A stretch of 64,000 nt of DNA from positions 1-64,000 of the forward strand of contig CABVDR010000005.1 in the NCBI GenBank assembly GCA_902497145.1, read 5' to 3'. Positions 24,698-33,263 of the stretch are shown here, piece after piece (the first letter of the stretch is position 1; every line of letters starts with the position of its first letter). A model generated the notes under the pieces. The model searched no databases. It saw nothing but the letters and a program-made list of their open reading frames with translations, and was not told where the DNA came from. The translations under genes were made by a program, and so were the position numbers. This DNA comes from an uncultured Oscillospiraceae bacterium. Its GTDB lineage: Bacteria > Bacillota > Clostridia > Oscillospirales > Oscillospiraceae.

Positions 24698-26347
24698 ATG
24701 ACACAGGAAATGGGACAAGGAATAGAACGCCGGGTGCGGGTCATCCCCGCCACCAAAAGTCTCCCCACAGGGGGGCGCAGAGGCCCCAGGCAGGGCCGTC
24801 AGCGGGTGGCCGCCTACTGCCGGGTCAGCACCGACAGCAAGGAGCAGCTCACCAGCTATGAGGCCCAGAAAGAATACTACACCCACAAGATCCAGGACAA
24901 TCCTGACTGGGAGCTGGCCGGCATCTTCGCGGATAAGGGGCTCTCCGGCACCAGCATGAAGAAGCGGGCAGAATTCAACAAGATGATCGCCGCCTGCAAG
25001 CGGGGCAAGATCGACCTGATCCTGGCCAAATCCCTCTCTCGCTTCGCCCGAAACACCGTGGACTGCCTGGATACCGTGCGGATGCTGAAGGGGCATGGGA
25101 TCGGCGTCATCTTCGAGAAGGAGAACATCAACACCCTCACCGAGTCCAGCGAGTTCCTCATCACCCTGTTCAGCGGATTCGCCCAGGCAGAGAGCGAATC
25201 CCTCAGTAAGAACGTGAGCTGGGGGAAAGAGAAAAGTATGAAGGCGGGCAATGTCTCCTTCCAGTACAAGAAGCTGCTGGGCTACCGCAAGGGAGAGGAC
25301 GGCAGGCCGGAGATCGTGCCGGAGGAGGCGGAGACGGTGCGGCGGATCTATCGCAGGTACCTGGACGGGTGCAGCCTGATTCAGATCCAAGAGGAACTGG
25401 AGGCCGACCATGTTCCAACCGCTCAGGGTATCCAAAGGTGGACCAGATCCGTGATCCAGAGCATTCTGACCAACGAGCGCTACATTGGCGACGCCCTGCT
25501 GGGCAAGACCTACATCACCGACTGCATCAGTAAAACGGTTCGCAGAAATAACGGAGAGCGGCCCATGTACTATGTGGAGAACAACCACCCGGCCATCATC
25601 CCAAGAGAGCTGTTCCACCGGGTACAGGAGGAAATGACCCGCAGAGCCAGCAAACGGAAGGTGCTGCAGAAGTCCGGCAGGACGGAGCTGGGCAAATATT
25701 CCGCCAAGTACGCCCTGACGGAACTGCTGGTATGCGGCGAGTGCGGCTCTCCCTACAAGCGGGTGACCTGGGCACGGAACGGGAAGAAGCAGATCGTGTG
25801 GCGGTGTGTCTCCCGGCTGGAATTCGGGACGAAATACTGCCACAGCTCCCCCACAATGAACGAGGAGAAGCTCCACCGGGCCATCCTGGAGGCCCTCAAC
25901 GAATTTGCCCAGGCCGGTACGGAGGTCAAGGCCGATCTGCTGGAGTTCACTGCCGTGGCCTGGGGCGGCGGGGAGTCTGACGGGGCCAGCCTCATCACCC
26001 TGCGCCAGCGGCTGAAGGACATCAATGCCCAGCAGGCCCTGCTGCTGGATCAGGTGCTGGCGCACATGGACGATTTAGCCCTGACCGCCCAGCTCAAGGC
26101 CCTTGTGGACGAGAAGCAGGCCATTCAGGAGAAGATCAGCGCCCTGGAACTGGATGCCGTCCACAGCGCCAACCAGGCGTCCCGCATGGCGGAGCTGAGG
26201 GAGTGGATGGCCCGCCTGGAGGTCAACACCGAATATCAGGATGAGCAGGTTCGCATGGCAGTTGAGAAGATCACGGTGCTGGACGCTGAGACCATCCACA
26301 TCAAATTCAAGTATCCAGGGCTGGAGATGGATAAAAAGCTGTGCTGA
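24698..26347 (+). CDS. Large serine recombinase
   Basis: The 549-residue protein has a basic N-terminal extension, catalytic S44 in VAAYCRVSTDSKEQ and the conserved AKSLSRFARNTVDCL. The Recombinase domain runs about 190-300 (LLGYRKGEDGRPEIVPEEAE, VIQSILTNERYIGDAL), with a zinc ribbon (CGECGSPYKR ... WRC ... YCHSS) and a coiled coil (~420-520). It starts at ATG 24698, 8 bases after AGGA. It lies 27 bases downstream of the preceding gene and ends 27 bases before the metallophosphoesterase, in one operon. Enzymes of this type cut att sites with a two-base overlap and need no replication. Confidence 0.93.
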   Translation: MTQEMGQGIERRVRVIPATKSLPTGGRRGPRQGRQRVAAYCRVSTDSKEQLTSYEAQKEYYTHKIQDNPDWELAGIFADKGLSGTSMKKRAEFNKMIAACKRGKIDLILAKSLSRFARNTVDCLDTVRMLKGHGIGVIFEKENINTLTESSEFLITLFSGFAQAESESLSKNVSWGKEKSMKAGNVSFQYKKLLGYRKGEDGRPEIVPEEAETVRRIYRRYLDGCSLIQIQEELEADHVPTAQGIQRWTRSVIQSILTNERYIGDALLGKTYITDCISKTVRRNNGERPMYYVENNHPAIIPRELFHRVQEEMTRRASKRKVLQKSGRTELGKYSAKYALTELLVCGECGSPYKRVTWARNGKKQIVWRCVSRLEFGTKYCHSSPTMNEEKLHRAILEALNEFAQAGTEVKADLLEFTAVAWGGGESDGASLITLRQRLKDINAQQALLLDQVLAHMDDLALTAQLKALVDEKQAIQEKISALELDAVHSANQASRMAELREWMARLEVNTEYQDEQVRMAVEKITVLDAETIHIKFKYPGLEMDKKLC

Positions 26348-26374
26348 ACAAAACAGGAAAAGGAGTTTAATCTT

Positions 26375-27124
26375 ATGGCGCTTTATCTGACAGGTGACAC
26401 GCACGGAAATTTCAGACGGTTTCTCCCGGAATCCTTCTATGAGCAGGAGACGACGACCAAGGAGGACATTGTCCTGGTGTGTGGAGACTTTGGAGGGGTG
26501 TGGTACGGAGACAAGCGGGATGACGACGGCTTAGACTTCCTGGAACGGCGGCCCTTTACCACAGCATTCGTCTCCGGCAACCATGAGAACTATGACGCCC
26601 TTCGCACCTACCCGCTGGAGGAGTGGCGCGGCGGAAAGGTACGGTCCATACGCCCATCGGTGCTCATGCTGGAACGGGGGCAGGTGTTTGAGCTGGACGG
26701 GAAGCGCGTCTTCGCTATGGGCGGCGCCAGCAGCCACGACATCCGGGACGGCATCCTGGAGCCGGACGATCCCCTGTTCCAAAAGAAGTTCCAGCGGCTA
26801 AACGCCCAGGGAGCACTGTTCCGGGTGAACCACCGCTCCTGGTGGAAGGAGGAGCTGCCCAGCGAGGCGGAGTACGGGGAAGCCAGGGTCAATCTGGAGA
26901 AAGCGGGCTGGGCCGTGGACTACATCGTCACCCACTGCGCGCCCACCAGCATTCAGAACGCCCTGCTCCGGGAACACTCCGCACCGGACGCCCTGACGGA
27001 CTTCCTGGAGGAGATCAGTCAGCGGTGCCAGTTCAAGTACCACTTCTTCGGACACTACCACAGCAACCAGGTCATCCTACAAAAATATGTCCTGCTGTAC
27101 GAGCAGATCCTGCGACTGAAATGA
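26375..27124 (+). CDS. Calcineurin-like metallophosphoesterase
   Basis: The 249-residue protein carries the full two-metal signature: GDTHGNF at the N-terminus, VCGDFGGVW, GNHENYDAL, a histidine in VTHCAPTS, and GHYHSN near the C-terminus. There is no signal peptide, so it should act in the cytoplasm as a phosphatase or nuclease-like phosphodiesterase. It is preceded by AAGGAG and follows the recombinase closely. The cargo role is unknown; nucleic-acid processing or interference with host signalling nucleotides are both possible. Confidence 0.88.
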   Translation: MALYLTGDTHGNFRRFLPESFYEQETTTKEDIVLVCGDFGGVWYGDKRDDDGLDFLERRPFTTAFVSGNHENYDALRTYPLEEWRGGKVRSIRPSVLMLERGQVFELDGKRVFAMGGASSHDIRDGILEPDDPLFQKKFQRLNAQGALFRVNHRSWWKEELPSEAEYGEARVNLEKAGWAVDYIVTHCAPTSIQNALLREHSAPDALTDFLEEISQRCQFKYHFFGHYHSNQVILQKYVLLYEQILRLK

Positions 27125-27143
27125 AGCAGGGCAACCAGACAGG

Positions 27144-27196
27144 TTAAGGCAAAACAGGGGGCCGGAGCAAACCGCCGACCCCCTGTTTTGCCTTAA
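27144..27196 (+). terminator. Long perfect hairpin after the metallophosphoesterase gene
   Basis: Two perfect 18-base arms (TTAAGGCAAAACAGGGGG and its complement) flank a 17-base loop. The T-run of a terminator is internal (TGTTTTGCC), so it may act as a terminator, an mRNA 3' stabiliser or a recombination-related palindrome. It separates the recombinase/phosphoesterase operon from the last gene of the element. Confidence 0.6.
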
Positions 27197-27220
27197 ATCT
27201 ATATGACGAGGTGCTCCACA

Positions 27221-27769
27221 ATGAAAAAAGAGACTTACAAGATCCCGTGCCCCAGGCACATTATCTTTGGGGACCCGCTCTATTTTGAACAATTCCAGGG
27301 GAAAAAGCTGCAGAGCCTCGTGGTAGATTATAAGCCGCCTCAGAATTTCGAGGCCCGATTGGTGCTGCTGGAGGAGAAAAGCGAAGAACTTGAGGGGTTC
27401 ATGGAACGGAGCATGAACCTCTACCTGGCCCCTGCGGAGGACATGAAAACATACCTGGACGACATGAAATACAAGGATCAGAAGATGACGCAAAAGATGA
27501 TCGGCGTTGATACCGCGCGATATATGCTGGAGATCGACGGCCGCTCAGATGAGATCCGTACAGGAGGCGACGGCTACTGGGGCAACGAAGTGGAGCTGTA
27601 CCGCAGGGTCGGGAATCAAAGGGTTTCCGACGCCGTGATAATCTCTGTGGCGATGCCGGATGAAACGGACTTTGATGGAATGCGCCAGATGGCCCGCTAC
27701 TTTTTCCCGGATTTACAGCAGATGGACAAGAGCGAGAAGAAAAAGAAGCGTGGAGATACGGCAAGATAA
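27221..27769 (+). CDS. Hypothetical protein at the end of the element
   Basis: ATG 27221 is preceded by GAGGTG at 7 bases; an in-frame ATG at 27203 has no site. The 182-residue soluble protein begins MKKETYKIPCPRHIIFGDP, has an acidic middle, a segment GRSDEIRTGGDGYWGNEVEL, and ends in a Lys/Glu-rich basic tail. I recognise no domain. The isolated position after a strong hairpin and next to the element edge suggests cargo expressed on its own. Confidence 0.7.
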   Translation: MKKETYKIPCPRHIIFGDPLYFEQFQGKKLQSLVVDYKPPQNFEARLVLLEEKSEELEGFMERSMNLYLAPAEDMKTYLDDMKYKDQKMTQKMIGVDTARYMLEIDGRSDEIRTGGDGYWGNEVELYRRVGNQRVSDAVIISVAMPDETDFDGMRQMARYFFPDLQQMDKSEKKKKRGDTAR

Positions 27770-27907
27770 AAGAATCTACTCGGGAATTTCCCTCTATACA
27801 AAACCAGCCTGGAATAGTATAATGTAAAACGCAGATGCGGATAGCAACCTCGCAACCCGTTGCGCCGCAAGCCTTTCGAGTGTGTATCTTTTTTGTAGGC
27901 ACCGTCC
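27770..27907. other. Probable right end of the integrative element (attachment region)
   Basis: Between the last element gene and the host rsfS locus there is no gene. The DNA is unlike its surroundings and contains nested repeats: GCGG ... CCGC around CGCAAC-CC-GTTGCG (about 27838-27872), followed by TATCTTTTTT. The junction to conserved host genes begins by about 28,000. The left end of the element is outside the window, so the att core cannot be identified. Confidence 0.4.
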
Positions 27908-27944
27908 AAAAAGACGGACGTTCAAATGAATGTCCGTCTTTTTG
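27908..27944 (+). terminator. Intrinsic terminator at the element edge
   Basis: AAAAAGACGGAC and GTCCGTCTTTTT form a strong stem with an inner TTCA/TGAA pairing, followed by GTTTTTT. It ends plus-strand transcripts coming from the element before they enter the convergent rsfS operon. Confidence 0.88.
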
Positions 27945-28010
27945 TTTTTTCTTCAAGCAATTTACGATTTCCAAACCGCACTACTGTGGACACATAGCTT
28001 TTCAACGCAA

Positions 28011-28045
28011 AAAAGCGGGGCATCCCATTGGGATGCCCCGTTTTT
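28011..28045 (-). terminator. Intrinsic terminator of the rsfS operon
   Basis: CGGGGCATCC pairs with GGATGCCCCG around a short loop. On the minus strand the stem is followed by a run of T (CTTTTTTGCG). It lies directly after the rsfS stop. Confidence 0.92.
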
Positions 28046-28046
28046 C

Positions 28047-28412
28047 TTATGCTTCCTGCTGCTTGAGGATCTGCTCCAGATCGATCTCCTCCGCATCGCC
28101 CCACAGCCGCTCCAGATCGTAGAACTTGCGGGCCTCGTCGGTGAAGACGTGGACAATTACCGAGGAAAAGTCCATCAACAGCCAGGTGCCGCCCCGGTGG
28201 CCCTCGATGTGGTGGGCGCGCTCGCCCTGGGCCTCCATAGCCTCCTCACAGGCGTCGGACATTGCCTTGACCTGGGTGTTGGAAGTGGCGGTGCAGATGA
28301 CAAAATAATCTGCCAGGGTGGTCAGGCCCTCCGTTTTCAGGACCTTGATCTCCTCCCCCTTCTTGCTGTCCAGAGTTTTTGCCAACAAAATGGCGCTCTC
28401 ATAAGAAGTCAC
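28047..28412 (-). CDS. rsfS: Ribosome silencing factor RsfS
   Basis: The 121-residue protein matches RsfS (YbeB/Iojap) throughout: ILLAKTLDSKKGEEIKVLK, the core LADYFVICTATSNTQVKAM, GTWLLMDFSSVIVHVF and ARKFYDLERLWGDAEEI. RsfS binds ribosomal protein uL14 and blocks 30S-50S joining when nutrients fall. The length is normal. It is the last gene of the minus-strand group LCP - rsfS and is followed by a terminator. The accessory element ends just beyond it. Confidence 0.95.
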   Translation of the reverse strand: MTSYESAILLAKTLDSKKGEEIKVLKTEGLTTLADYFVICTATSNTQVKAMSDACEEAMEAQGERAHHIEGHRGGTWLLMDFSSVIVHVFTDEARKFYDLERLWGDAEEIDLEQILKQQEA

Positions 28413-28440
28413 TGGTGTTCTCCTTTCTATACTCTCTTAA

Positions 28441-29982
28441 TTATGCCGCCAGCTCACCGCCGGCAGGCTCGTTTGGTGTAGTTTCCGTTGCTCCGCTCTG
28501 TCCGGAAGAACTGGACTGACCACCTCCCTCAGAACCGCCGCTGGTCTGTCCATCATCTGGATTACTGGGTTCAGTCGTTCCGCCATCGGGCTGGGAACCT
28601 TCCCCGCTGCCCTCACTGGGCTCCTCGGGAGTGGTAGGCTCCTCCGGTGTGACAGGCTCCTGCTCCGTAGGCTCCTCAGGCTCCACAGGCTTCTGGGTTT
28701 GGCCCTGGTTGGAACTGCCGGAGGATCCTCCGGACGAACTGTTGGATTCCTTATCCGAGTTGGATCCGGAGGAAGAGCCAGAGGAAGAGCTGCCCTTGGA
28801 GGAGGCCAGGCTGGAATCCAGCAAGGTGCCGCCGGTCACACTGTAACTACCGTCGCTGTTGCGCACCAGCACCTGCAGGTCACTGGACTGGATGTCACTG
28901 AGATAGGGATTGAAGCTCTCGTTGAGCACTTCCAGCAGCTCATCCACCACCGGGAGCACCATAGACACACCAGAATACTTCGCATCTGTCACGGGCATGC
29001 TGATAAAATTCACATCCTGTTCGGCATCCATGCCGGCTGCCAGCTGGGCAAAGGCCAGGATGTTGCCCAGGGACAGGTCGGTGGTGACATTCTCCATAAA
29101 GACCTCAGCCAAGGCGGGGGCCTTCAGCAGGGTAGCGGGCTTCAGGCACTCCGCGGCCACCGCCTTCAGGAAGGCCTGCTGGGTCTGGATGCGGCCCAGA
29201 TCTCCGTTGGGGTACTGCACAGAGTAGTCGTTGTTGTGGCGCCAGCGGATCAGGCCCATGGCCTGCTCGCCGTCCAGCTTCTGATAGCCTTCTTCCAGGT
29301 GAATGTGCAGGTCCTGTCCCACAGTGGGATCGTCGTAGTCCATATCAAAGGGGACTTCAAAGTACACACCGCCCAGGGCATCCACCATCTTGCCTACGGC
29401 CTCCCACTGGACCATGACATAGAAGTCGGGGGTAATGCCGGTAAGCTTTCCCACCTCTTTTTTCAGCGCGGCGATTCCCTTTTCCACCTGGGTATCCGGA
29501 TCAGAACCCTTGTTATAGTTATACACCGCGTTGAGTCGGTGGCCGCTGCCCTTTCGGTCCACGTTGATCATCGTGTCCCGGGGCAGGCTCATGCCATCGA
29601 TGGTCTTGTTCTTGGTATCAAAAGTAATGAGCATCATGGTATCGGTGTTGCCGCCGCCGGCGGTATCCTGCCCAACTAGCAGGAAGGTGTAGACGCCCTC
29701 CTTCCGGCCGCTCTTGGCCACGTCGGGCAGCTCAGCTCCATCATAACTGGAGCTGTCTCCCTCAAGAGTACTGGAGGCTGGGATTTCCGGCAGCTTCATC
29801 CAGGCCCGCAGGGCCAGGGCTGCAACCACTGCAATCACTGCGATCACGACCAGCACCTGAAGCAGACGATAACGGATCTTCTGCCCCCGGCTCATGCTGG
29901 CCACCCTGGCCTTATGTCGGCTCCACCATCCTCCTCGTCTAGAGGAGCGCCTTCTTGCTGTACTTTCTCTCTTTCCGCTCAT
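28441..29982 (-). CDS. LytR-CpsA-Psr (LCP) family wall-polymer ligase
   Basis: The 513-residue protein has a basic cytoplasmic N-terminus, one membrane segment (LLQVLVVIAVIAVVAALAL, ~40-60) and an extracellular LCP domain. The domain shows TFLLVGQDTAGGGNTDTMM, MSLPRDTMINVD, a conserved arginine in LIRWRHNN, and GDLGRIQTQQAFLKA. LCP enzymes transfer undecaprenyl-linked polymers such as teichoic acid or capsule to peptidoglycan. After ~390 a disordered tail of about 120 residues, rich in Ser, Gly, Pro and Glu, extends beyond the usual family length and may act as a wall spacer. The location between yqeK and rsfS is typical for Clostridia. Confidence 0.92.
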   Translation of the reverse strand: MSGKRESTARRRSSRRGGWWSRHKARVASMSRGQKIRYRLLQVLVVIAVIAVVAALALRAWMKLPEIPASSTLEGDSSSYDGAELPDVAKSGRKEGVYTFLLVGQDTAGGGNTDTMMLITFDTKNKTIDGMSLPRDTMINVDRKGSGHRLNAVYNYNKGSDPDTQVEKGIAALKKEVGKLTGITPDFYVMVQWEAVGKMVDALGGVYFEVPFDMDYDDPTVGQDLHIHLEEGYQKLDGEQAMGLIRWRHNNDYSVQYPNGDLGRIQTQQAFLKAVAAECLKPATLLKAPALAEVFMENVTTDLSLGNILAFAQLAAGMDAEQDVNFISMPVTDAKYSGVSMVLPVVDELLEVLNESFNPYLSDIQSSDLQVLVRNSDGSYSVTGGTLLDSSLASSKGSSSSGSSSGSNSDKESNSSSGGSSGSSNQGQTQKPVEPEEPTEQEPVTPEEPTTPEEPSEGSGEGSQPDGGTTEPSNPDDGQTSGGSEGGGQSSSSGQSGATETTPNEPAGGELAA

Positions 29983-29988
29983 ACGTTT

Positions 29989-31197
29989 TTACTCTCCTAG
30001 TGTTACTCCCTGCCGGCGCAGCCAATCCCGCGCCTGCAGCGTATTGGTGTGGATAGGGACTCCCCGCCGCTCCATGTCCCGGATGGAGTCCTCCACCCCC
30101 ATCAGCATGGCCTGGTCCAAATCGGTATAGGCCAGCTTCCGCAGCCGATCGACACCATCAAAGTCCCGATTGGGCTCTATGTAGTCCGCCATATACACGA
30201 TTTTTTCCAGCAAAGACATATCCGCCCGGCCAGTAGTATGCCAGAAGATCGCCTGGTATACCTCCTCAGGTTCTCCAAAAACATACTTGGCAATACATGC
30301 CCCCGTCTTGGAGTGGAGAAGCTTGACTGCCTGCCGTTCCAAATCGTCCAGCTCGATTCCGTACTTTTGGCACAGTTCCAGCTGAGGCTTCAGCTCCAGG
30401 TACTTGGTACAGTCGTGGAGAATGCCTGCGTGGCGGGCCAGCTCCGGATCAGCGCCCCAGAATTTGGCCAGCTTCACCGCCTCCTCCTCCACCCCCATCA
30501 CATGGGGCACCCGCTTGGCGCGGATCATGGAGTAGGAGCAGGCCCGCAGCTGATCCACGTCCAGCTCCTTGAGGACCGCGCTGGTCCCGTAGAGGCGGTG
30601 CATCAGAATATAGCCGTATACGGCGGGCAGCAGGTACTCACGGCCCTTTTCCCGCTCCAGCAGCTCCCGCAGCTGGGTGGAGGAGATATCCACCAGTCCA
30701 GGCAGGGTGATGGTGACCACCTTGGCGCCGAAGTTTTTGGTCAAATACTCCCGCTGTGGGGCAAAGACTGCCTCGCCGTCCTGTTCGGTGCGGCCAAAGG
30801 CGCAGATTCCCGCCAGGCGGGTGATGGTGCGGGGATCGTGCCACAGATGAAGGGTGAGGAACATATCGGTGCCCATGAGCAGCCACAGCTCCGCCTTGGG
30901 GTACTGTTTATGGATGGCCTCCAGGGTCTCGGAGGTGTAGCTTTTGCCCTCCCGGTCCATCTCCAGGTTGGAAACCTCCACCACGCCGGGCAGATTCATG
31001 GCATCTGCCATTCTCTCCACCATGGCCAGGCGGTGTTCGCTGCTGGGGCTGTCGGCGGGCAGCACCTTGTGGGGGGGGATCGCTGCCGGCATCAGCAGCA
31101 GCTTGTCCAGCTTCAGTGCGTCAACGGCTGTGCGTGCCGCCGCCAGATGTCCCAAATGAGGGGGATTAAAGGTTCCTCCATAAATACCGATCTTCAC
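29989..31197 (-). CDS. nadD: Fused nicotinate-nucleotide adenylyltransferase and YqeK HD phosphohydrolase
   Basis: The 402-residue protein joins two enzymes normally encoded by adjacent genes. Residues 1-~200 are NadD, with GIYGGTFNPPHLGHL, PPHK, LLMGTDMFLTLHLW and the ISSTQLREL motif; it adenylates nicotinate mononucleotide in NAD synthesis. Residues ~215-402 are YqeK, an HD-domain diadenosine tetraphosphate hydrolase, with HVMGVEEEAVKLA, HAGILHDCTKYL, SKTGA and YMADYIEPNRDFDG. The start is GTG 31197 after AGGTGG. Both active sites look complete. The order matches the usual yhbY - nadD - yqeK - lcp - rsfS operon. Confidence 0.93.
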   Translation of the reverse strand: MKIGIYGGTFNPPHLGHLAAARTAVDALKLDKLLLMPAAIPPHKVLPADSPSSEHRLAMVERMADAMNLPGVVEVSNLEMDREGKSYTSETLEAIHKQYPKAELWLLMGTDMFLTLHLWHDPRTITRLAGICAFGRTEQDGEAVFAPQREYLTKNFGAKVVTITLPGLVDISSTQLRELLEREKGREYLLPAVYGYILMHRLYGTSAVLKELDVDQLRACSYSMIRAKRVPHVMGVEEEAVKLAKFWGADPELARHAGILHDCTKYLELKPQLELCQKYGIELDDLERQAVKLLHSKTGACIAKYVFGEPEEVYQAIFWHTTGRADMSLLEKIVYMADYIEPNRDFDGVDRLRKLAYTDLDQAMLMGVEDSIRDMERRGVPIHTNTLQARDWLRRQGVTLGE

Positions 31198-31247
31198 TGT
31201 GAGACGCCACCTTTCTCCACATGTTACAGGAATGAACCTCTATTCTG

Positions 31248-31574
31248 TTATACGCCGCGCTTTTTCTTGTCCTCCACCAGGACGATCTTATCCTTCTTGT
31301 CCTTGCGATGACTTGGACGATACAGCACGAATTTTGTTCCAATCACCTGGACCACTTCGCTGCGGGTCAGGGGAGCCAGAGCCTCTGCCGCCTCCCGGGC
31401 GGACATAAGGGAGTTCTCCAGCACCCGGCCCTTGATGAGCTCCCGGGCCTCCAGGGCGTCGTCGGCCTGCTTGACCAGGTTGTCCCCGATCCCGTCCTTG
31501 CCGATGATGAGAATCGTATCAATGCTGTTGGCCAGGCCGCGCAGCTGGGCGCGCTGTTTGCTTGACAATTCCAT
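31248..31574 (-). CDS. yhbY: YhbY-type CRM-domain RNA-binding protein
   Basis: The 108-residue protein fits the CRM fold: LSSKQRAQLRGLANSID, ILIIGKDGIGDNLV, the helix ALEARELIKGRVLENS and VVQVIGTKFVLYRPS. YhbY associates with pre-50S ribosomal particles. A Lys/Arg-rich tail (KDKKDKIVLVEDKKKR) follows the domain. It precedes nadD-yqeK in the usual order. Confidence 0.92.
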   Translation of the reverse strand: MELSSKQRAQLRGLANSIDTILIIGKDGIGDNLVKQADDALEARELIKGRVLENSLMSAREAAEALAPLTRSEVVQVIGTKFVLYRPSHRKDKKDKIVLVEDKKKRGV

Positions 31575-31597
31575 AGACGTTTAATTCCTCTCTAAAG

Positions 31598-32191
31598 TTA
31601 CATGGTTTTCAAATATTCTTTCAGTTTTTCCTGAAATGCCTCCAGAGCCTTTCCCCGGTGGGAGATGGCATTTTTCTCCTCCGACGTAAGCTGAGCAAAG
31701 GTCTTTTTCAGGGCGGGGATAAAAAATACCGGGTCATAGCCGAACCCGCCCTCCCCCATGGGGGCAAAGGCGATGGTTCCAGGGCACTCGCCCCGGGCGG
31801 TCAGCACGTCCCCGTTGGGGAAGCAGCAGGTGATGACCGAGACAAACTTGGCGGTGCGGGGAGTCTGGCCCCGCATATTCTCCAGCAGCAGGCGGTAGCG
31901 GCCGGTGTCATCCAGCTCCGGGCCGCCGTAGCGGGCGGAGTACACCCCGGGTGCTCCGTTGAGGGCGTCCACACACAGCCCGGAGTCGTCGGCGATAGCG
32001 GGCAGGCCGCTGGCCTCCATGACGGCTTTCGCCTTGAGCAGGGAGTTCTCCTCAAAGGTGGAACCGGTCTCCTCCACGTCTACATCGACTCCGGCCTCAG
32101 CCTCGGAACATACCTCAATGCCCAGCTGGGAGAGGATCTCGTTCATTTCCTTTAATTTTTTCCCATTCTTACTGGCCAATACCAGTTTCAT
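31598..32191 (-). CDS. rdgB: XTP/dITP diphosphatase (house-cleaning NTPase)
   Basis: The 197-residue protein starts at ATG 32191 after AAGGAG; a longer frame would run back into rph. It shows the RdgB/HAM1 signatures LVLASKNGKKLKEM, TFEENSLLKAKAV, IADDSGLCVDALNG and GVYSARYGG, plus GFGYDPVFF and SHRGKAL near the end. It removes deaminated purine nucleotides (ITP, XTP, dITP) from the pool. It lies 14 bases downstream of rph, a common pairing in Firmicutes. Confidence 0.95.
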   Translation of the reverse strand: MKLVLASKNGKKLKEMNEILSQLGIEVCSEAEAGVDVDVEETGSTFEENSLLKAKAVMEASGLPAIADDSGLCVDALNGAPGVYSARYGGPELDDTGRYRLLLENMRGQTPRTAKFVSVITCCFPNGDVLTARGECPGTIAFAPMGEGGFGYDPVFFIPALKKTFAQLTSEEKNAISHRGKALEAFQEKLKEYLKTM

Positions 32192-32205
32192 ATGTCTTTC
32201 TCCTT

Positions 32206-32925
32206 TCAGCCCTCGCCCAGAGCCTTCTTCTGGGCGGCCTGAAGTTCCTGGATGCCCTTGGCGCACAGCTCCACCAGCTTTTGCTGCTCTGCCAGGGTGA
32301 AGGGACGGCCTTCGCCGGTGCCCTGGATCTCAATGAGGCGACCCTGGTCGTCCATGATGCAGTTCAGGTCCACCATGGCGCTGGAGTCCTCCTCATAGCA
32401 CAGGTCCAGCATGGGCACATCACCCACCACACCGGCGGACACCGCAGCCACATAGCCGCTGATGGGGTACTCGCTGAGCTGTCCCTTCTCCATCATGGTC
32501 CGGAAGGCCAACATCATGGCCACAAAGCCCCCGGTGATGGATGCGGTGCGGGTACCCCCGTCTCCCTGGAGAACATCGCAGTCGATGGTGATATTCCAGG
32601 GGCCCAGCTTCTTGCGGTCCACTACGGAGCGCAGGGAGCGGCCAATGAGCCGCTGGATCTCCGCAGAGCGGCCATTCAGCTTCAGCTTGGAGATGTCCCG
32701 GCGGGAACGCTCCCGGTTGGCCCGGGGCAGCATGGAGTACTCGGCGGTGACCCAGCCCTCCCCCTCAGGGACGTGGCGGGGCGGCTTGTCCTCCACACTG
32801 GCGGTGCACAGCACATGGGTGTTGCCGCAGCGGATGAGACAGGAGCCCTCGGCAAACTTATTGATATTGGGAATAATTTCTACGGGGCGAAGTTCATCGT
32901 TGGCCCGCCCGTCAATTCTTGCCAT
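32206..32925 (-). CDS. rph: RNase PH
   Basis: The 239-residue protein starts at ATG 32925 (MARIDGRANDELRPV). It has the phosphorolytic exoribonuclease signatures GNTHVLCTASVED, SRRDISKLKLNGRSAEIQRLI in part, ITIDCDVLQGDGGTRTASI and the acidic pair near SAMVDLNCIMD. It trims tRNA 3' ends using phosphate. Length is normal and the gene forms a unit with rdgB. Confidence 0.95.
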   Translation of the reverse strand: MARIDGRANDELRPVEIIPNINKFAEGSCLIRCGNTHVLCTASVEDKPPRHVPEGEGWVTAEYSMLPRANRERSRRDISKLKLNGRSAEIQRLIGRSLRSVVDRKKLGPWNITIDCDVLQGDGGTRTASITGGFVAMMLAFRTMMEKGQLSEYPISGYVAAVSAGVVGDVPMLDLCYEEDSSAMVDLNCIMDDQGRLIEIQGTGEGRPFTLAEQQKLVELCAKGIQELQAAQKKALGEG

Positions 32926-32951
32926 AATAACCCTTCCTCTCAATGTTCTTG

Positions 32952-32982
32952 ATTGTACCATAAATAATGGCAGAAGTGTTAA
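32952..32982 (-). promoter_or_regulatory. Candidate promoter of rph-rdgB
   Basis: On the minus strand TTAACA (32982-32977) and TACAAT (32957-32952) are 19 bases apart. The spacing is longer than ideal, but the -10 box is good and lies about 27 bases before the rph ATG. Confidence 0.4.
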
Positions 32983-33026
32983 GGGGATGTGAATAGGTCT
33001 TTTAATTTTTCCTTAAGAGCTTGGGA

Positions 33027-33239
33027 TCACGGAATCAACCAGAACAGCACCCCGATCACGGCCAAGGTCAGCAGAACACCCAAGGCCACCAGGTTCTCCC
33101 GGCGCTGTTTAGGCGTCACGCCCTCCCCCCCCCACAGACGCAAAGAGCGCCATAGGTTCCGTAGGCCGTATTGGCGGATGCAGCGGATCAGGCCAATGAT
33201 CAAAACAAATGCAACGACCCGCCAGCTCCAATATTCCAT
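33027..33239 (-). CDS. Small membrane protein of unknown function
   Basis: The 70-residue product has two hydrophobic segments (VVAFVLIIGLIRCI and LVALGVLLTLAVIGVLFWLI) joined by a basic loop. AGGAGG precedes ATG 33239. It follows ftsY on the same strand with a 24-base gap. No family is recognised. Confidence 0.7.
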   Translation of the reverse strand: MEYWSWRVVAFVLIIGLIRCIRQYGLRNLWRSLRLWGGEGVTPKQRRENLVALGVLLTLAVIGVLFWLIP

Positions 33240-33263
33240 GCCCCATACCTCCTGATTTTGAAG

